Positions 6,645-13,566 of a stretch of 14,668 nt of DNA are shown one piece after another (positions within the stretch are counted from its first letter, which is position 1; every line of letters starts with the position of its first letter). The notes under the pieces are model-generated. The model worked only from the letters and a program-made list of their open reading frames with translations, had not been told where the DNA came from and did no database searches. This DNA is from DASYGT01 sp035999365 (GTDB lineage: Bacteria > Actinomycetota > Actinomycetes > Mycobacteriales > Jatrophihabitantaceae), in NCBI GenBank assembly GCA_035999365.1, contig DASYGT010000052.1, positions 1-14,668 on the forward strand, given 5' to 3'. Position numbers and translations under genes: made by a program.

Positions 6645-7418
6645 GTGGCGACGCCTACGTTCCTCAGCCTGCCAGAGCGCAGTGCGAAACCGAGGACGCG
6701 TGGGCTCACCCACGTTCTCGACAAGGGCAAGAGCGTTGCGTCGACCTCGTCCACGCTCGCAGCCGCGGCGGCGTACATCGACGTATGGAAGTTCGGGTGG
6801 GGTACGGCCTATCTTGACGCCGGCCTGCCCACCAAACTCGCAATGCTCTCGGCGGCGGGGGTGCGCACATGCCTCGGCGGCACGCTGCTCGAGATCGCGT
6901 GGATGCAGGGCAAGGAGCGGGAGTGCCTGGACTGGGCGACGCAGGTCGGGTTCGACAGCGTCGAGGTGTCGCGCGGGGTCGCGCTGATGTCAGTAGCCGA
7001 CAAACATGACCTGCTCCGTCGAGCCGCGCAGTCGTTCGTCGTGCTGTCCGAGGTCGGGAGCAAGGATCCCGAAGGCGCGTTGACCGCGGAGCAATGGACG
7101 CAGGAGGCGGCGGGCGACCTCGCGGCGGGCGCGCGCTGGGTGATCACCGAGGGAAGGGAGAGCGGCACGGTGGGCCTCTACCGCAGCGATGGCACCGTGC
7201 GTGAAGACATTGTGGCGGCGGCGGTGCGGGGCGCCGGTGTCGACAGGCTCTTGTTCGAGGCCCCGCGCAAGGATCAGCAGACCTGGTTGATCCGCGCGTT
7301 CGGTCCCGACGTGAATCTCGCCAACATCCCCGCCGAGGAGACGTTGGCGCTGGAGACGTTGCGGCTCGGCCTTCGCGCGGACACCTGCGACCTGAGTCAT
7401 CGACGGCAACCGGTGTGA
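6645..7418 (+). CDS. comA: phosphosulfolactate synthase (ComA/XcbB family)
   Basis: The 257-aa protein matches the ComA family along its length: THVLDKG 22-28, YIDVWKFGWGTAYL 44-57, LGGTLLEIAWMQGK 77-90, GFDSVEVSRG 102-111, FVVLSEVGSKDPEG 131-144, ITEGRESGTVGLYR 167-180 and LLFEAPRKDQQTWLI 202-216. ComA adds sulfite to phosphoenolpyruvate to give phosphosulfolactate, the first step of coenzyme M synthesis in methanogens and, as XcbB, in Xanthobacter. The GTG at 6645 directly follows a -10-like TATCAT, so the message may be leaderless; the frame is open further upstream but only antisense to the AIR-synthase-like gene. It is the first gene of the long rightward operon and its stop overlaps the next GTG (GTGA). 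Other roles in sulfonate metabolism are possible, but the two lyases and PLP enzyme downstream favour CoM. Confidence 0.92.
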   Translation: MATPTFLSLPERSAKPRTRGLTHVLDKGKSVASTSSTLAAAAAYIDVWKFGWGTAYLDAGLPTKLAMLSAAGVRTCLGGTLLEIAWMQGKERECLDWATQVGFDSVEVSRGVALMSVADKHDLLRRAAQSFVVLSEVGSKDPEGALTAEQWTQEAAGDLAAGARWVITEGRESGTVGLYRSDGTVREDIVAAAVRGAGVDRLLFEAPRKDQQTWLIRAFGPDVNLANIPAEETLALETLRLGLRADTCDLSHRRQPV

Positions 7419-8317
7419 GCAGGCCCAGTTCCCCGGCCCGTCCGAACTTCGTGCCAGGGGCATATCGCGGAGTGGCGGTGGCCACGGTCGAGTGCGACCT
7501 CGATGAGGCGTCCTTGGCCGCGCACTTCGTCGGCCGCGAGGCGTATCGGCGGACGCGGTTCATCGTCGTGCGCAATGGCAGCGCGACCGCAGTCGTCGCT
7601 GTGGAGAAGGAGTCCGACGAGCCGCTGTTCGCGGCCATCACCGCGGTTCGGTTGCTCGTCGGGCCGGCCGACTGCGTCTACCTCACTGACGACGAGGTCG
7701 ACACCGCTGTCCCGGCCGCCCTGGCGCGGATCGCAGTCGAACGGGCCCCGGGCCGTCGAGGGGTCGTGGTGCGAGGCCGCTACAGCCACGTCAGCTTCAT
7801 CATCGACGCCGCGCCGCTGCGGGTGACGGTCCGCGAGGTCGCGCCGCCCGGTCCGCCGAAGCTTCTCGATCAGATCCGGCGCGTGCTCGACGTCGCCGAG
7901 CATCTTCCGCCTATCGAGCTGGTACCGGACGTCGTTGACTTCGCCGAGCTGGCCGCGAGCAGCCCGTCGCACGCGTACCTGCTGCCGTGCCGCGGCGGCG
8001 GGGTTTCTGTCGAGGGGGCCACGACGGCGTACCTCGACGAACGCCCGGCACGGCAGGACTGGACGCTGATCGGTTGTGAGCGCTCCCAACAGATCCACGA
8101 ATGGTTCTACGGCGAGCGCGCGCCCCAGGTGGACATTTGCCCGCGCACGCGGCCGGGCGGGACCGGAGCGATCCTGACCAAGTGCTGTCTGCTCGAGACG
8201 CAGATCGAGAACTGTGACGGTCGGGTCACTGTTCCGTGGGGTGCGTCATTCGCTCAGATCTCCGAGGCACTTACCGTTCTTGTGCAGGCGTGGGAGCCGA
8301 CATGGGCACCCGCCTGA
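7415..8317 (+). CDS. unknown Cys-rich protein embedded in the CoM operon
   Basis: This 300-aa protein is not one I can place in a named family. It begins with GTG 7415, overlapping the comA stop by four bases, and ends 16 bp inside the next gene, so it is an integral operon member. The N-terminal part (11-170) looks alpha/beta with ordered segments such as FVPGAYRGV (12-20), YRRTRFIVVRNG (44-55) and RGRYSHVSFIIDAAPLRVTV (120-139). The C-terminal part carries six cysteines within about 75 residues: C192 (LLPCRGGG), C221 (IGCERSQQIHEWFYG, with H228 and W230), C242 (DICPR), C257-C258 (TKCCLLE) and C267. That pattern suggests a metal, Fe-S or redox site. No signal peptide or membrane segment is seen. 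Given its place between ComA and the first lyase, a role in a sulfur step (thiolation or reduction) is a reasonable but untested inference. Confidence 0.85.
   Translation: MSRPSSPARPNFVPGAYRGVAVATVECDLDEASLAAHFVGREAYRRTRFIVVRNGSATAVVAVEKESDEPLFAAITAVRLLVGPADCVYLTDDEVDTAVPAALARIAVERAPGRRGVVVRGRYSHVSFIIDAAPLRVTVREVAPPGPPKLLDQIRRVLDVAEHLPPIELVPDVVDFAELAASSPSHAYLLPCRGGGVSVEGATTAYLDERPARQDWTLIGCERSQQIHEWFYGERAPQVDICPRTRPGGTGAILTKCCLLETQIENCDGRVTVPWGASFAQISEALTVLVQAWEPTWAPA
8292..8296 (+). promoter_or_regulatory. ribosome binding site GGGAG of the first lyase
   Basis: GGGAG five bases before ATG 8302 fixes the start within the end of the preceding gene. The same 13-base block GGGAGCCGACATG recurs before the DUF1116 gene (12120-12132). 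Confidence 0.55.
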
Positions 8318-9666
8318 GCGACTCCGCGCAATACGCGCACCTATGGGGTACTGCGGAGTTGGCGCAGGTGTTCGAGGAGCGAGCGCGGTTGCAGTCCTGG
8401 TTGGACATCCTGGTGGCGCTGGCCACGGCGCAGGCTCGGTTGGGCATGATCCCGACCGAGGCCGCGACGGCGATCACCGTTCACGCGAAGGCTGATCTGC
8501 TCGACCTCGACTACGTCGCCGCGCAGACCAGGTTGACGTCGCATTCCACGTTGGGTCTGATCCGGGGACTGCAGCAGGTGCTTCCCGTGCCGGCGCGGGA
8601 GTACGTCTACGTCGGAGCGACCGTGCAGGACGTCACGGACACCTGGTTCTCGCTGGTCGCGGGGCGCGTGGGGGCCATTGCGTGGCGGGATCTGCGGGCG
8701 ATCGAGGACGCATTGCTGACCCTCGCCGTGGACCATCGCGAGACCGTGATGGCCGGCCGGACGCATGGCCAGCCCGGCGCGCCGATCACGTTCGGCTTCA
8801 AGGTTGCGTCGTGGGCGGACGAGGTTCGTCGCCATCTCGAACGGCTGCAGCAGGGACGCTCCCGCTGGCTGGTGGGCCAGCTCGGCGGCGCGGTCGGGGT
8901 CCTTGGATTCTTCGCGCCGGACGGAGCGGCGCTGCGCGCGGAATTCTGCGCCGAGCTCGGCCTGCAGGACCCGGGCATCTCGTGGCTCAGTGCCCGGGAT
9001 CGGATCGCCGAGTTCGGCACGGTGATGTCCTTGATCAGCGGGACCCTGGCCCGAATCGGCAATGAGGTGTACGAGTTGCAGCGGCCTGAGATCGGCGAGT
9101 TGCGCGAGCCCACCACCGCCGACGTCGTCGGCAGCATCACCATGCCGCACAAACGCAATCCGGAGGGCAGCGAGCAGCTGGACACCCTGGCGCGACTCGT
9201 CCGCGCCCACGCCGGAGTGCTCGTGGAGGGCCTGGTCGCCGGGCACGAACGCGACGGTCGGAGTTGGAAGGCGGAATGGATCGCGTTTCCCGAGGTGTGT
9301 CTGTTGACCGGCGCCGCGCTGCAACTGGCCCGGCGACTGGTGTCGGGCCTGGTCGTCGACGCCGAGGCGATGCAGAGGAACCTGACCAGCCACGGTGACA
9401 AGTTGAGTTCGGAGCAGGTTCTCGCCGGGCTGACCGGAACGCTGGGAAAACACGCGGCCCAACAACTGATGCACGACGTGCTCGCGCCTGGCACCCGCGA
9501 CGTGCACCAGGTGTTCGAAACGCTGCTCGCCGAGGGAGCCGTCACCGAACCGGATCGCGGCGAGCCCAACGCGGATTGGGCCATCGGTGACTCCGCGCGG
9601 ATGGTCGACGACGTGGTGGCCCGCGGGCGGCGCGCCCGAGCCGAGGAGCCGGAGACGTGGTTGTGA
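8302..9666 (+). CDS. aspartase/fumarase-superfamily lyase, adenylosuccinate-lyase/CMLE-like (XcbC/XcbD type)
   Basis: The 454-aa protein has the superfamily's three conserved regions: GATVQDVTDTW (region 1), MAGRTHGQPGAPITFGFK with the catalytic-type H155 (region 2), and the mobile loop GSITMPHKRNPEGSEQ at 277-292, where S278 is the expected catalytic serine (region 3). Family enzymes remove fumarate or close relatives by beta-elimination. This one lies in an operon with ComA, a second superfamily lyase and a D-cysteine-desulfhydrase-like enzyme. In Xanthobacter, XcbC of that same set eliminates phosphate from phosphosulfolactate to give sulfoacrylate. Which of the two lyases here is the XcbC and which the XcbD equivalent cannot be settled by eye. 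A true PurB role is unlikely, since no purine genes are near and purB is normally elsewhere. It overlaps its neighbours by 16 and 10 bp. Confidence 0.88.
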   Translation: MGTRLSDSAQYAHLWGTAELAQVFEERARLQSWLDILVALATAQARLGMIPTEAATAITVHAKADLLDLDYVAAQTRLTSHSTLGLIRGLQQVLPVPAREYVYVGATVQDVTDTWFSLVAGRVGAIAWRDLRAIEDALLTLAVDHRETVMAGRTHGQPGAPITFGFKVASWADEVRRHLERLQQGRSRWLVGQLGGAVGVLGFFAPDGAALRAEFCAELGLQDPGISWLSARDRIAEFGTVMSLISGTLARIGNEVYELQRPEIGELREPTTADVVGSITMPHKRNPEGSEQLDTLARLVRAHAGVLVEGLVAGHERDGRSWKAEWIAFPEVCLLTGAALQLARRLVSGLVVDAEAMQRNLTSHGDKLSSEQVLAGLTGTLGKHAAQQLMHDVLAPGTRDVHQVFETLLAEGAVTEPDRGEPNADWAIGDSARMVDDVVARGRRARAEEPETWL

Positions 9667-10631
9667 CGCCGCCTCGCGTCGAGCTGACCACGCTCCCGAC
9701 GCCCTTGGCGCGGGCCCGACGGCTGGAGAACGCGCTGGCTACGGGCCCGCTCTACGTCAAACGTGACGACCTCACCGGGTTCTCGGTGGCCGGAAACAAG
9801 GCGCGTGCTCTGGAATTCCTCATGGGTGCGGCACTCGCCGAGGGTTGCGATGTCTTCGTCGCGGCCGGCAGCCCGACGTCGAACTTCTGCGCCGCCGCCG
9901 CCGTCGCGGCCAGAATTGCCGGCCTGGACTGCGACCTGCTCTTCTCCGGGCCACGCCCGCCGCGCCGCTGCGACAACACTGCGCTGGCCGGCGCGGCTGG
10001 TGCCCGGCTGCGATTCAACGCCGTAGCGACGCGTGAGGAACTCGACGCCGCCGTCGTCGACCACTGCGCCGAGCTCCGCGCCGAGGGGCGGCGCCCCTAC
10101 GGCGTCCCACGTGGCGGCGCGAGCCCGGTAGGTGCCATCGGCTACGCGTGCGCCGCGCGCGAGTTCGCCGAGCAGTGCGACAACCTCGGGATCGCCGCCG
10201 GCACGATCGTGGTCGCAACGGGCTCCGGCGGTACGCAGGCCGGACTCGTCGCGGGACTGGCGGGGCTCGGGCTGGGGTGGCGAGTGATCGGCGCCTCGGT
10301 GAGCCGCCCGGCAGCTGACATCGCCGAACAGATCCTCGCCACGTCGCGGGCCTGCGCGGTCAGGCTGGGGCTTCGCGAACCAGGGGCCGCCGACATCGAT
10401 GTGCGCGACGTCCGTGGGGCCGGGTTCGGCCTCGCGTCGGCCGAGGACCGGTTCAGTTCGCTGCAGGCGTTGACCTGCGAGGGGCTGCTGCTCGATGACT
10501 ACTACGGGGCGAAGGCGCTGACGTTGTTCCGCACCCTGCTCGGCTCGGGTGCACCGACACCGGCCGTGTTCTGGCACACCGGCGGGCTGGTAGCTGCGCT
10601 CGCCGCCCTCACCCGAGGAGGAACGTCGTGA
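9657..10631 (+). CDS. PLP-dependent D-cysteine desulfhydrase/ACC deaminase-like enzyme (XcbE type)
   Basis: The 324-aa fold-type II PLP enzyme shows LYVKRDDLTGFSVAGNKARA, in which K48 is the expected PLP lysine, then PRGGASPVGAIGY (151-163), the glycine-rich phosphate loop GSGGTQAGL (189-197), and FWHTGG near the end. These are the marks of the D-cysteine desulfhydrase/ACC deaminase group. The usual QSNH or QSNQ tract is TSNF here (74-77): the serine and asparagine are kept but the next residue is Phe, so the substrate probably differs from D-cysteine and ACC. In Xanthobacter CoM synthesis the PLP enzyme XcbE is of this type. Two GTG starts are possible: 9657 (GAGGAG eight bases upstream) and 9663 (GTGA overlap with the preceding stop, GGAG eight bases upstream). 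It ends with GTGA overlap to the next gene. Confidence 0.88.
   Translation: MVVTPPRVELTTLPTPLARARRLENALATGPLYVKRDDLTGFSVAGNKARALEFLMGAALAEGCDVFVAAGSPTSNFCAAAAVAARIAGLDCDLLFSGPRPPRRCDNTALAGAAGARLRFNAVATREELDAAVVDHCAELRAEGRRPYGVPRGGASPVGAIGYACAAREFAEQCDNLGIAAGTIVVATGSGGTQAGLVAGLAGLGLGWRVIGASVSRPAADIAEQILATSRACAVRLGLREPGAADIDVRDVRGAGFGLASAEDRFSSLQALTCEGLLLDDYYGAKALTLFRTLLGSGAPTPAVFWHTGGLVAALAALTRGGTS
10615..10621 (+). promoter_or_regulatory. strong ribosome binding site GAGGAGG of the second lyase
   Basis: GAGGAGG lies six bases before GTG 10628, inside the end of the PLP-enzyme gene, and decides the GTG start. It is the best Shine-Dalgarno match in the operon. Confidence 0.65.
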
Positions 10632-12133
10632 CCCGCGCCAGACGCAGCGGGCCACCGGTGGGCTCGGCCGCACCGGAGCTGGTGGACAGCGGGTTCGCTC
10701 TCGAGAACGCCGACGCACCGTTCTTGCACGCCGGGCTGAACCTCGCGGACATGGCCCACGTGCTGGATCTGATGCGACGTGGCATCATTCCGCCGCCGGC
10801 CGCACGTGATCTGCTTCGGTTGGTGCTCGAAGCCCAGCAGCTCGACGCCGAGGACTTCCCCTACGACCCGTCCTTCGGGGAGCCGTACAACTCGCGCGAG
10901 CGCTTCTACGTCGAACGGATCGGCGCCGTCGCCGGGTGGCTGCACGCCGGTCGGCCGCGGCGCGAGGCGGCGCGGATCGCGCTGCGAGTTCACGTGCGCG
11001 GCCAACTGCTCGAACTCGTCGTGGCGCTGGTCGGCCTGGTGCGCGACATCACCGAACTCGCGGGTCGCCATGTCGAGACCCTGATGCCGGACCAGACCTA
11101 CCTGCAGCAGGCACAGCCGTCGACATTCAGCCACTACGTGCTGTCCTTCGCCTACCCCGCGCTCCGCGACGGGAAGCGGCTGCTGGACGAGTTCGACGAT
11201 GTGAACCGCAGCCCGGGTGGTGCGGGCTGCGTCAACGGGACCAGGTTGCTCGACGACCGCGGCTTCGTCGCCGCAGCGTTGGGCTTCCGCGACGTCGTCG
11301 AGCACACTCGCGACGCGATGTGGCAGATCGACGGGCTGATCCACGTCCTCGCGACGGCCGCGAGTTTCCTCTCCACGCAGAGCAAGCTCGCTGAGGACCT
11401 CGAGATCTGGTCGAGCAGCGAATTCGACTTCGTCGACCTGGCGGACGCGTACACCCGGTCCAGCGTCCTCATGCCGCAGAAGCGCAATCCCTACTCGCTG
11501 GCCATCGTTCGCGGTGCCTCAGGCGTTCTGATCGGGCGCCTGACCGGATTCCTCGCGGTCGCGAAGAGCCCATCGGCCCGCAGCGACAACCTGATCTTCG
11601 CCTACGGCGAGGTCCCGCGGGCCCTCGACCTGTCGATCCGCGTAACCCGGCTGATGGCTGGCGTCGTGCGCACCCTGCACGTGAACGCCGAGCGGATGGC
11701 CGAGGAACTCGACGCGGGCTACACGCAGGCCACCGACCTCACCGAGTACATCGTGCAGGCCTGCGGCGTGGACTACCGAAGCGCATACGCGGTGGTCGGT
11801 CGAGCGGTGCGAGAGGCCAGCCGTCGTGGCATCGCGGGGAGGGAGATCACCGGCGCGATGCTGGACGAGGCGACGATCGCCGAGACCGGGCAGTCGTGGA
11901 ACCTCGCCGGCAATGACCTCACCGCAGCACTCGATCCTCGCGCGATCGTCGACTCTCGCGTCGGCATCGGCGGCGCCGCGCCGAGCGCCGTGCAGATCAT
12001 GATCACGCAGTGCGACGAGGAGGCAGCCGAACTCCTCGCTGCTGTGCAACTGCGGCGCGAGCGCCTCGAGCTGGCCGAACAGAAGTTGGTCGCCGAGGCG
12101 AGGCGCGCTGCTGGAGAGGGGGAGCCGACATGA
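10628..12133 (+). CDS. aspartase/fumarase-superfamily lyase, argininosuccinate-lyase-like (XcbD/XcbC type)
   Basis: The 501-aa protein resembles argininosuccinate lyase: DVNRSPGGAGCVNGT, SSSEFDFVDLADAYTRSS and the loop SSVLMPQKRNP (278-288), with S279 at the catalytic serine position. It departs from true ASL at important sites. The THLQ motif carrying the catalytic histidine reads T-Y158-L-Q in DQTYLQQAQP, and the loop's leading Gly is Ser. It is therefore unlikely to make arginine. As the second aspartase/fumarase-type lyase in an operon with ComA and a desulfhydrase-like PLP enzyme, it fits the XcbC/XcbD pair of the bacterial CoM pathway. GTG 10628 overlaps the previous stop, and the stop overlaps the DUF1116 ATG (ATGA). 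The extreme C-terminus is a Glu/Arg/Ala-rich helix (LRRERLELAEQKLVAEARR). Confidence 0.87.
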   Translation: MTRARRSGPPVGSAAPELVDSGFALENADAPFLHAGLNLADMAHVLDLMRRGIIPPPAARDLLRLVLEAQQLDAEDFPYDPSFGEPYNSRERFYVERIGAVAGWLHAGRPRREAARIALRVHVRGQLLELVVALVGLVRDITELAGRHVETLMPDQTYLQQAQPSTFSHYVLSFAYPALRDGKRLLDEFDDVNRSPGGAGCVNGTRLLDDRGFVAAALGFRDVVEHTRDAMWQIDGLIHVLATAASFLSTQSKLAEDLEIWSSSEFDFVDLADAYTRSSVLMPQKRNPYSLAIVRGASGVLIGRLTGFLAVAKSPSARSDNLIFAYGEVPRALDLSIRVTRLMAGVVRTLHVNAERMAEELDAGYTQATDLTEYIVQACGVDYRSAYAVVGRAVREASRRGIAGREITGAMLDEATIAETGQSWNLAGNDLTAALDPRAIVDSRVGIGGAAPSAVQIMITQCDEEAAELLAAVQLRRERLELAEQKLVAEARRAAGEGEPT

Positions 12134-13545
12134 CCCAGGAGGCACCGCAGCGGATGGCCCTGCCGGACCAGGTGTCGGTGGTCAACGTCGGGCTCTCCCT
12201 CTTCGCCGATGCCGTCCACGATCAGGCCACGCCGGTTCAGCACCTCGACTGGCGGATACCGGCGGACGGGCGGATGGAGTTGGTCGCCGCGCTCGAGGAG
12301 CTGTACGGACCGCGGGCCGCCGACATCGAGGCCGCCAACGCCGAGGTGGTGCGTCGCCTGGACCGGGGTCTACCGATGCTGATCGACATCACCGCGGCGC
12401 AGACCGCGATCCCGGCCATGTCCGAAAGCACGCTGTTGCACTGCGGACCGGCGGTCGACTGGGTGGACGTATGCGATCCGCTGCGCCGGTCGATGCGCGC
12501 GGCCACGGTTGCCGAGGGATGGGCGGGGACGGTCGACGAAGCCGATCGGCTGCTCGCCGATGGCTCGGTGGTTCTCGAGCCTGCCTACCTGCACGACGCG
12601 GTCGTGCCGATGGCGACCGCGATCGGCCCGTCGGCACCGGTGTTCGTCGTCGAGAACGCCGAGGGCGGCACCCGTGCCTTCGCCCCGATCAATCAGGGTC
12701 CCGGCGAGACTGCCTGGTTCGGGCGGGAGACACCGGCGGCGATCGCCCGATTGCAGTTCGTGCGCGACGTCGCCGGACCCATGCTTGGCCTCGTACTGGA
12801 CATGACCGGACCGATCGACATCTTCGCTCTCGCCGCCCAGGGAGTGCAGATCGGCGATGACGTGCACATGCGCACCCAGGGCACGACCAGCTTGCTGATC
12901 CGCAATCTGCTGCCTCAGCTGGTCGCCCTGCCGGACACCGATCGGATGGCCCTCGCGCGCTTTCTCTCCGGCAATCACCTGTTCTTCCTCAACCTGGCGA
13001 TGGCGGGGGCGAAATCTGTCGCGCTGTGGGCCGAGCAGGTGACGGGTTCGAGCATCGTCACGATGATGTGTCGCAACGGCACGTCGTACGCGATCCGGCT
13101 GGCCGGCTCCGCCGAGGTGTTCCTGCACGATGCTCCGCCGGTCGCCGACGCGATGTACTACCCGGACTACGGTCCGGAGACCAGCGCTCCGGACATCGGC
13201 GACAGCGCGATCCTCGAACTGATCGGTCTGGGCGGCGCGGCGGCGGCGGGGTCGCCCGCGGTGGCCGGCTTCCTGCGCGGCGGTCAGGCCGAGGCCGTCG
13301 CCATGACGGAGGCCATGACGGCGATCTGCGCCGGCCAGAGCAGCCGCTTCGTGCTGCCGACCTGGGGGTACCGGGGAACACCGGTCGGCGTGGACGTGCG
13401 GCGAGTGGTCGAGCTCAGCCTGCCCCCTCGAGTGACCACAGGGATCCTGCACGCGAGTTCGGGCATCGGCCAGATCGGGGCCGGAGTGGCGACGGCCCCG
13501 ATCGAGTGCTTTCACGCCGCCCTGCGGGCGCTGGCCGCGGGATGA
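12130..13545 (+). CDS. DUF1116 protein, AllG/YlbE/YahG type (carbamoyltransferase subunit homologue)
   Basis: From ATG 12130 the protein is 471 aa. LLHCGPAVDW, VVENAEGGTRAFAPINQGPG, AQGVQIGDDVHMRTQGTTSL, FLNLAMAGAKS, MMCRNGTSYAIRLAG, GDSAILELIGLGGAA and GIGQIGAGVATAPIECF match the DUF1116 proteins YlbE and YahG of E. coli; YlbE (AllG) is one of three parts of oxamate carbamoyltransferase. Residues 13-58 (DQVSVVNVGLSLFADAVH onward) resemble the C-terminal end of E. coli FdrA rather than the start of YlbE, so a segment appears to have moved between subunits. It follows the second lyase by a four-base overlap behind AGAGGGGGAG, tying the carbamoyltransferase-like module to the CoM operon. The partners are FdrA (1957-419, other strand) and DUF2877 (13974 on). 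Confidence 0.9.
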   Translation: MTQEAPQRMALPDQVSVVNVGLSLFADAVHDQATPVQHLDWRIPADGRMELVAALEELYGPRAADIEAANAEVVRRLDRGLPMLIDITAAQTAIPAMSESTLLHCGPAVDWVDVCDPLRRSMRAATVAEGWAGTVDEADRLLADGSVVLEPAYLHDAVVPMATAIGPSAPVFVVENAEGGTRAFAPINQGPGETAWFGRETPAAIARLQFVRDVAGPMLGLVLDMTGPIDIFALAAQGVQIGDDVHMRTQGTTSLLIRNLLPQLVALPDTDRMALARFLSGNHLFFLNLAMAGAKSVALWAEQVTGSSIVTMMCRNGTSYAIRLAGSAEVFLHDAPPVADAMYYPDYGPETSAPDIGDSAILELIGLGGAAAAGSPAVAGFLRGGQAEAVAMTEAMTAICAGQSSRFVLPTWGYRGTPVGVDVRRVVELSLPPRVTTGILHASSGIGQIGAGVATAPIECFHAALRALAAG

Positions 13546-13556
13546 GCCCGCGGGGC

Positions 13557-13561
13557 AGGAG
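13557..13561 (+). promoter_or_regulatory. ribosome binding site AGGAG of the OsmC gene
   Basis: AGGAG sits five bases before ATG 13567 in the 21-bp gap after the DUF1116 stop. Confidence 0.5.
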
Positions 13562-13566
13562 CTGAC

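Noticed and set aside
8302..9666. Housekeeping adenylosuccinate lyase (purB) or muconate cycloisomerase (pcaB)
   Set aside because: No purine or protocatechuate genes are nearby, and the operon partners point to the CoM-type lyases.
8607..10718. 703-aa open frame on the minus strand
   Set aside because: It is antisense to the first lyase and PLP enzyme, and its Arg/Ser/Pro-rich composition is that of a GC-rich shadow frame.
8292..12132. Repeated 13-mer GGGAGCCGACATG (8292-8304 and 12120-12132)
   Set aside because: Both copies are ribosome-binding/start regions at gene overlaps; similar function and base composition can explain the match without a repeat element.
10628..12133. Arginine-biosynthetic argininosuccinate lyase (argH)
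   Set aside because: The catalytic histidine motif is altered (TYLQ) and no arg genes flank it.
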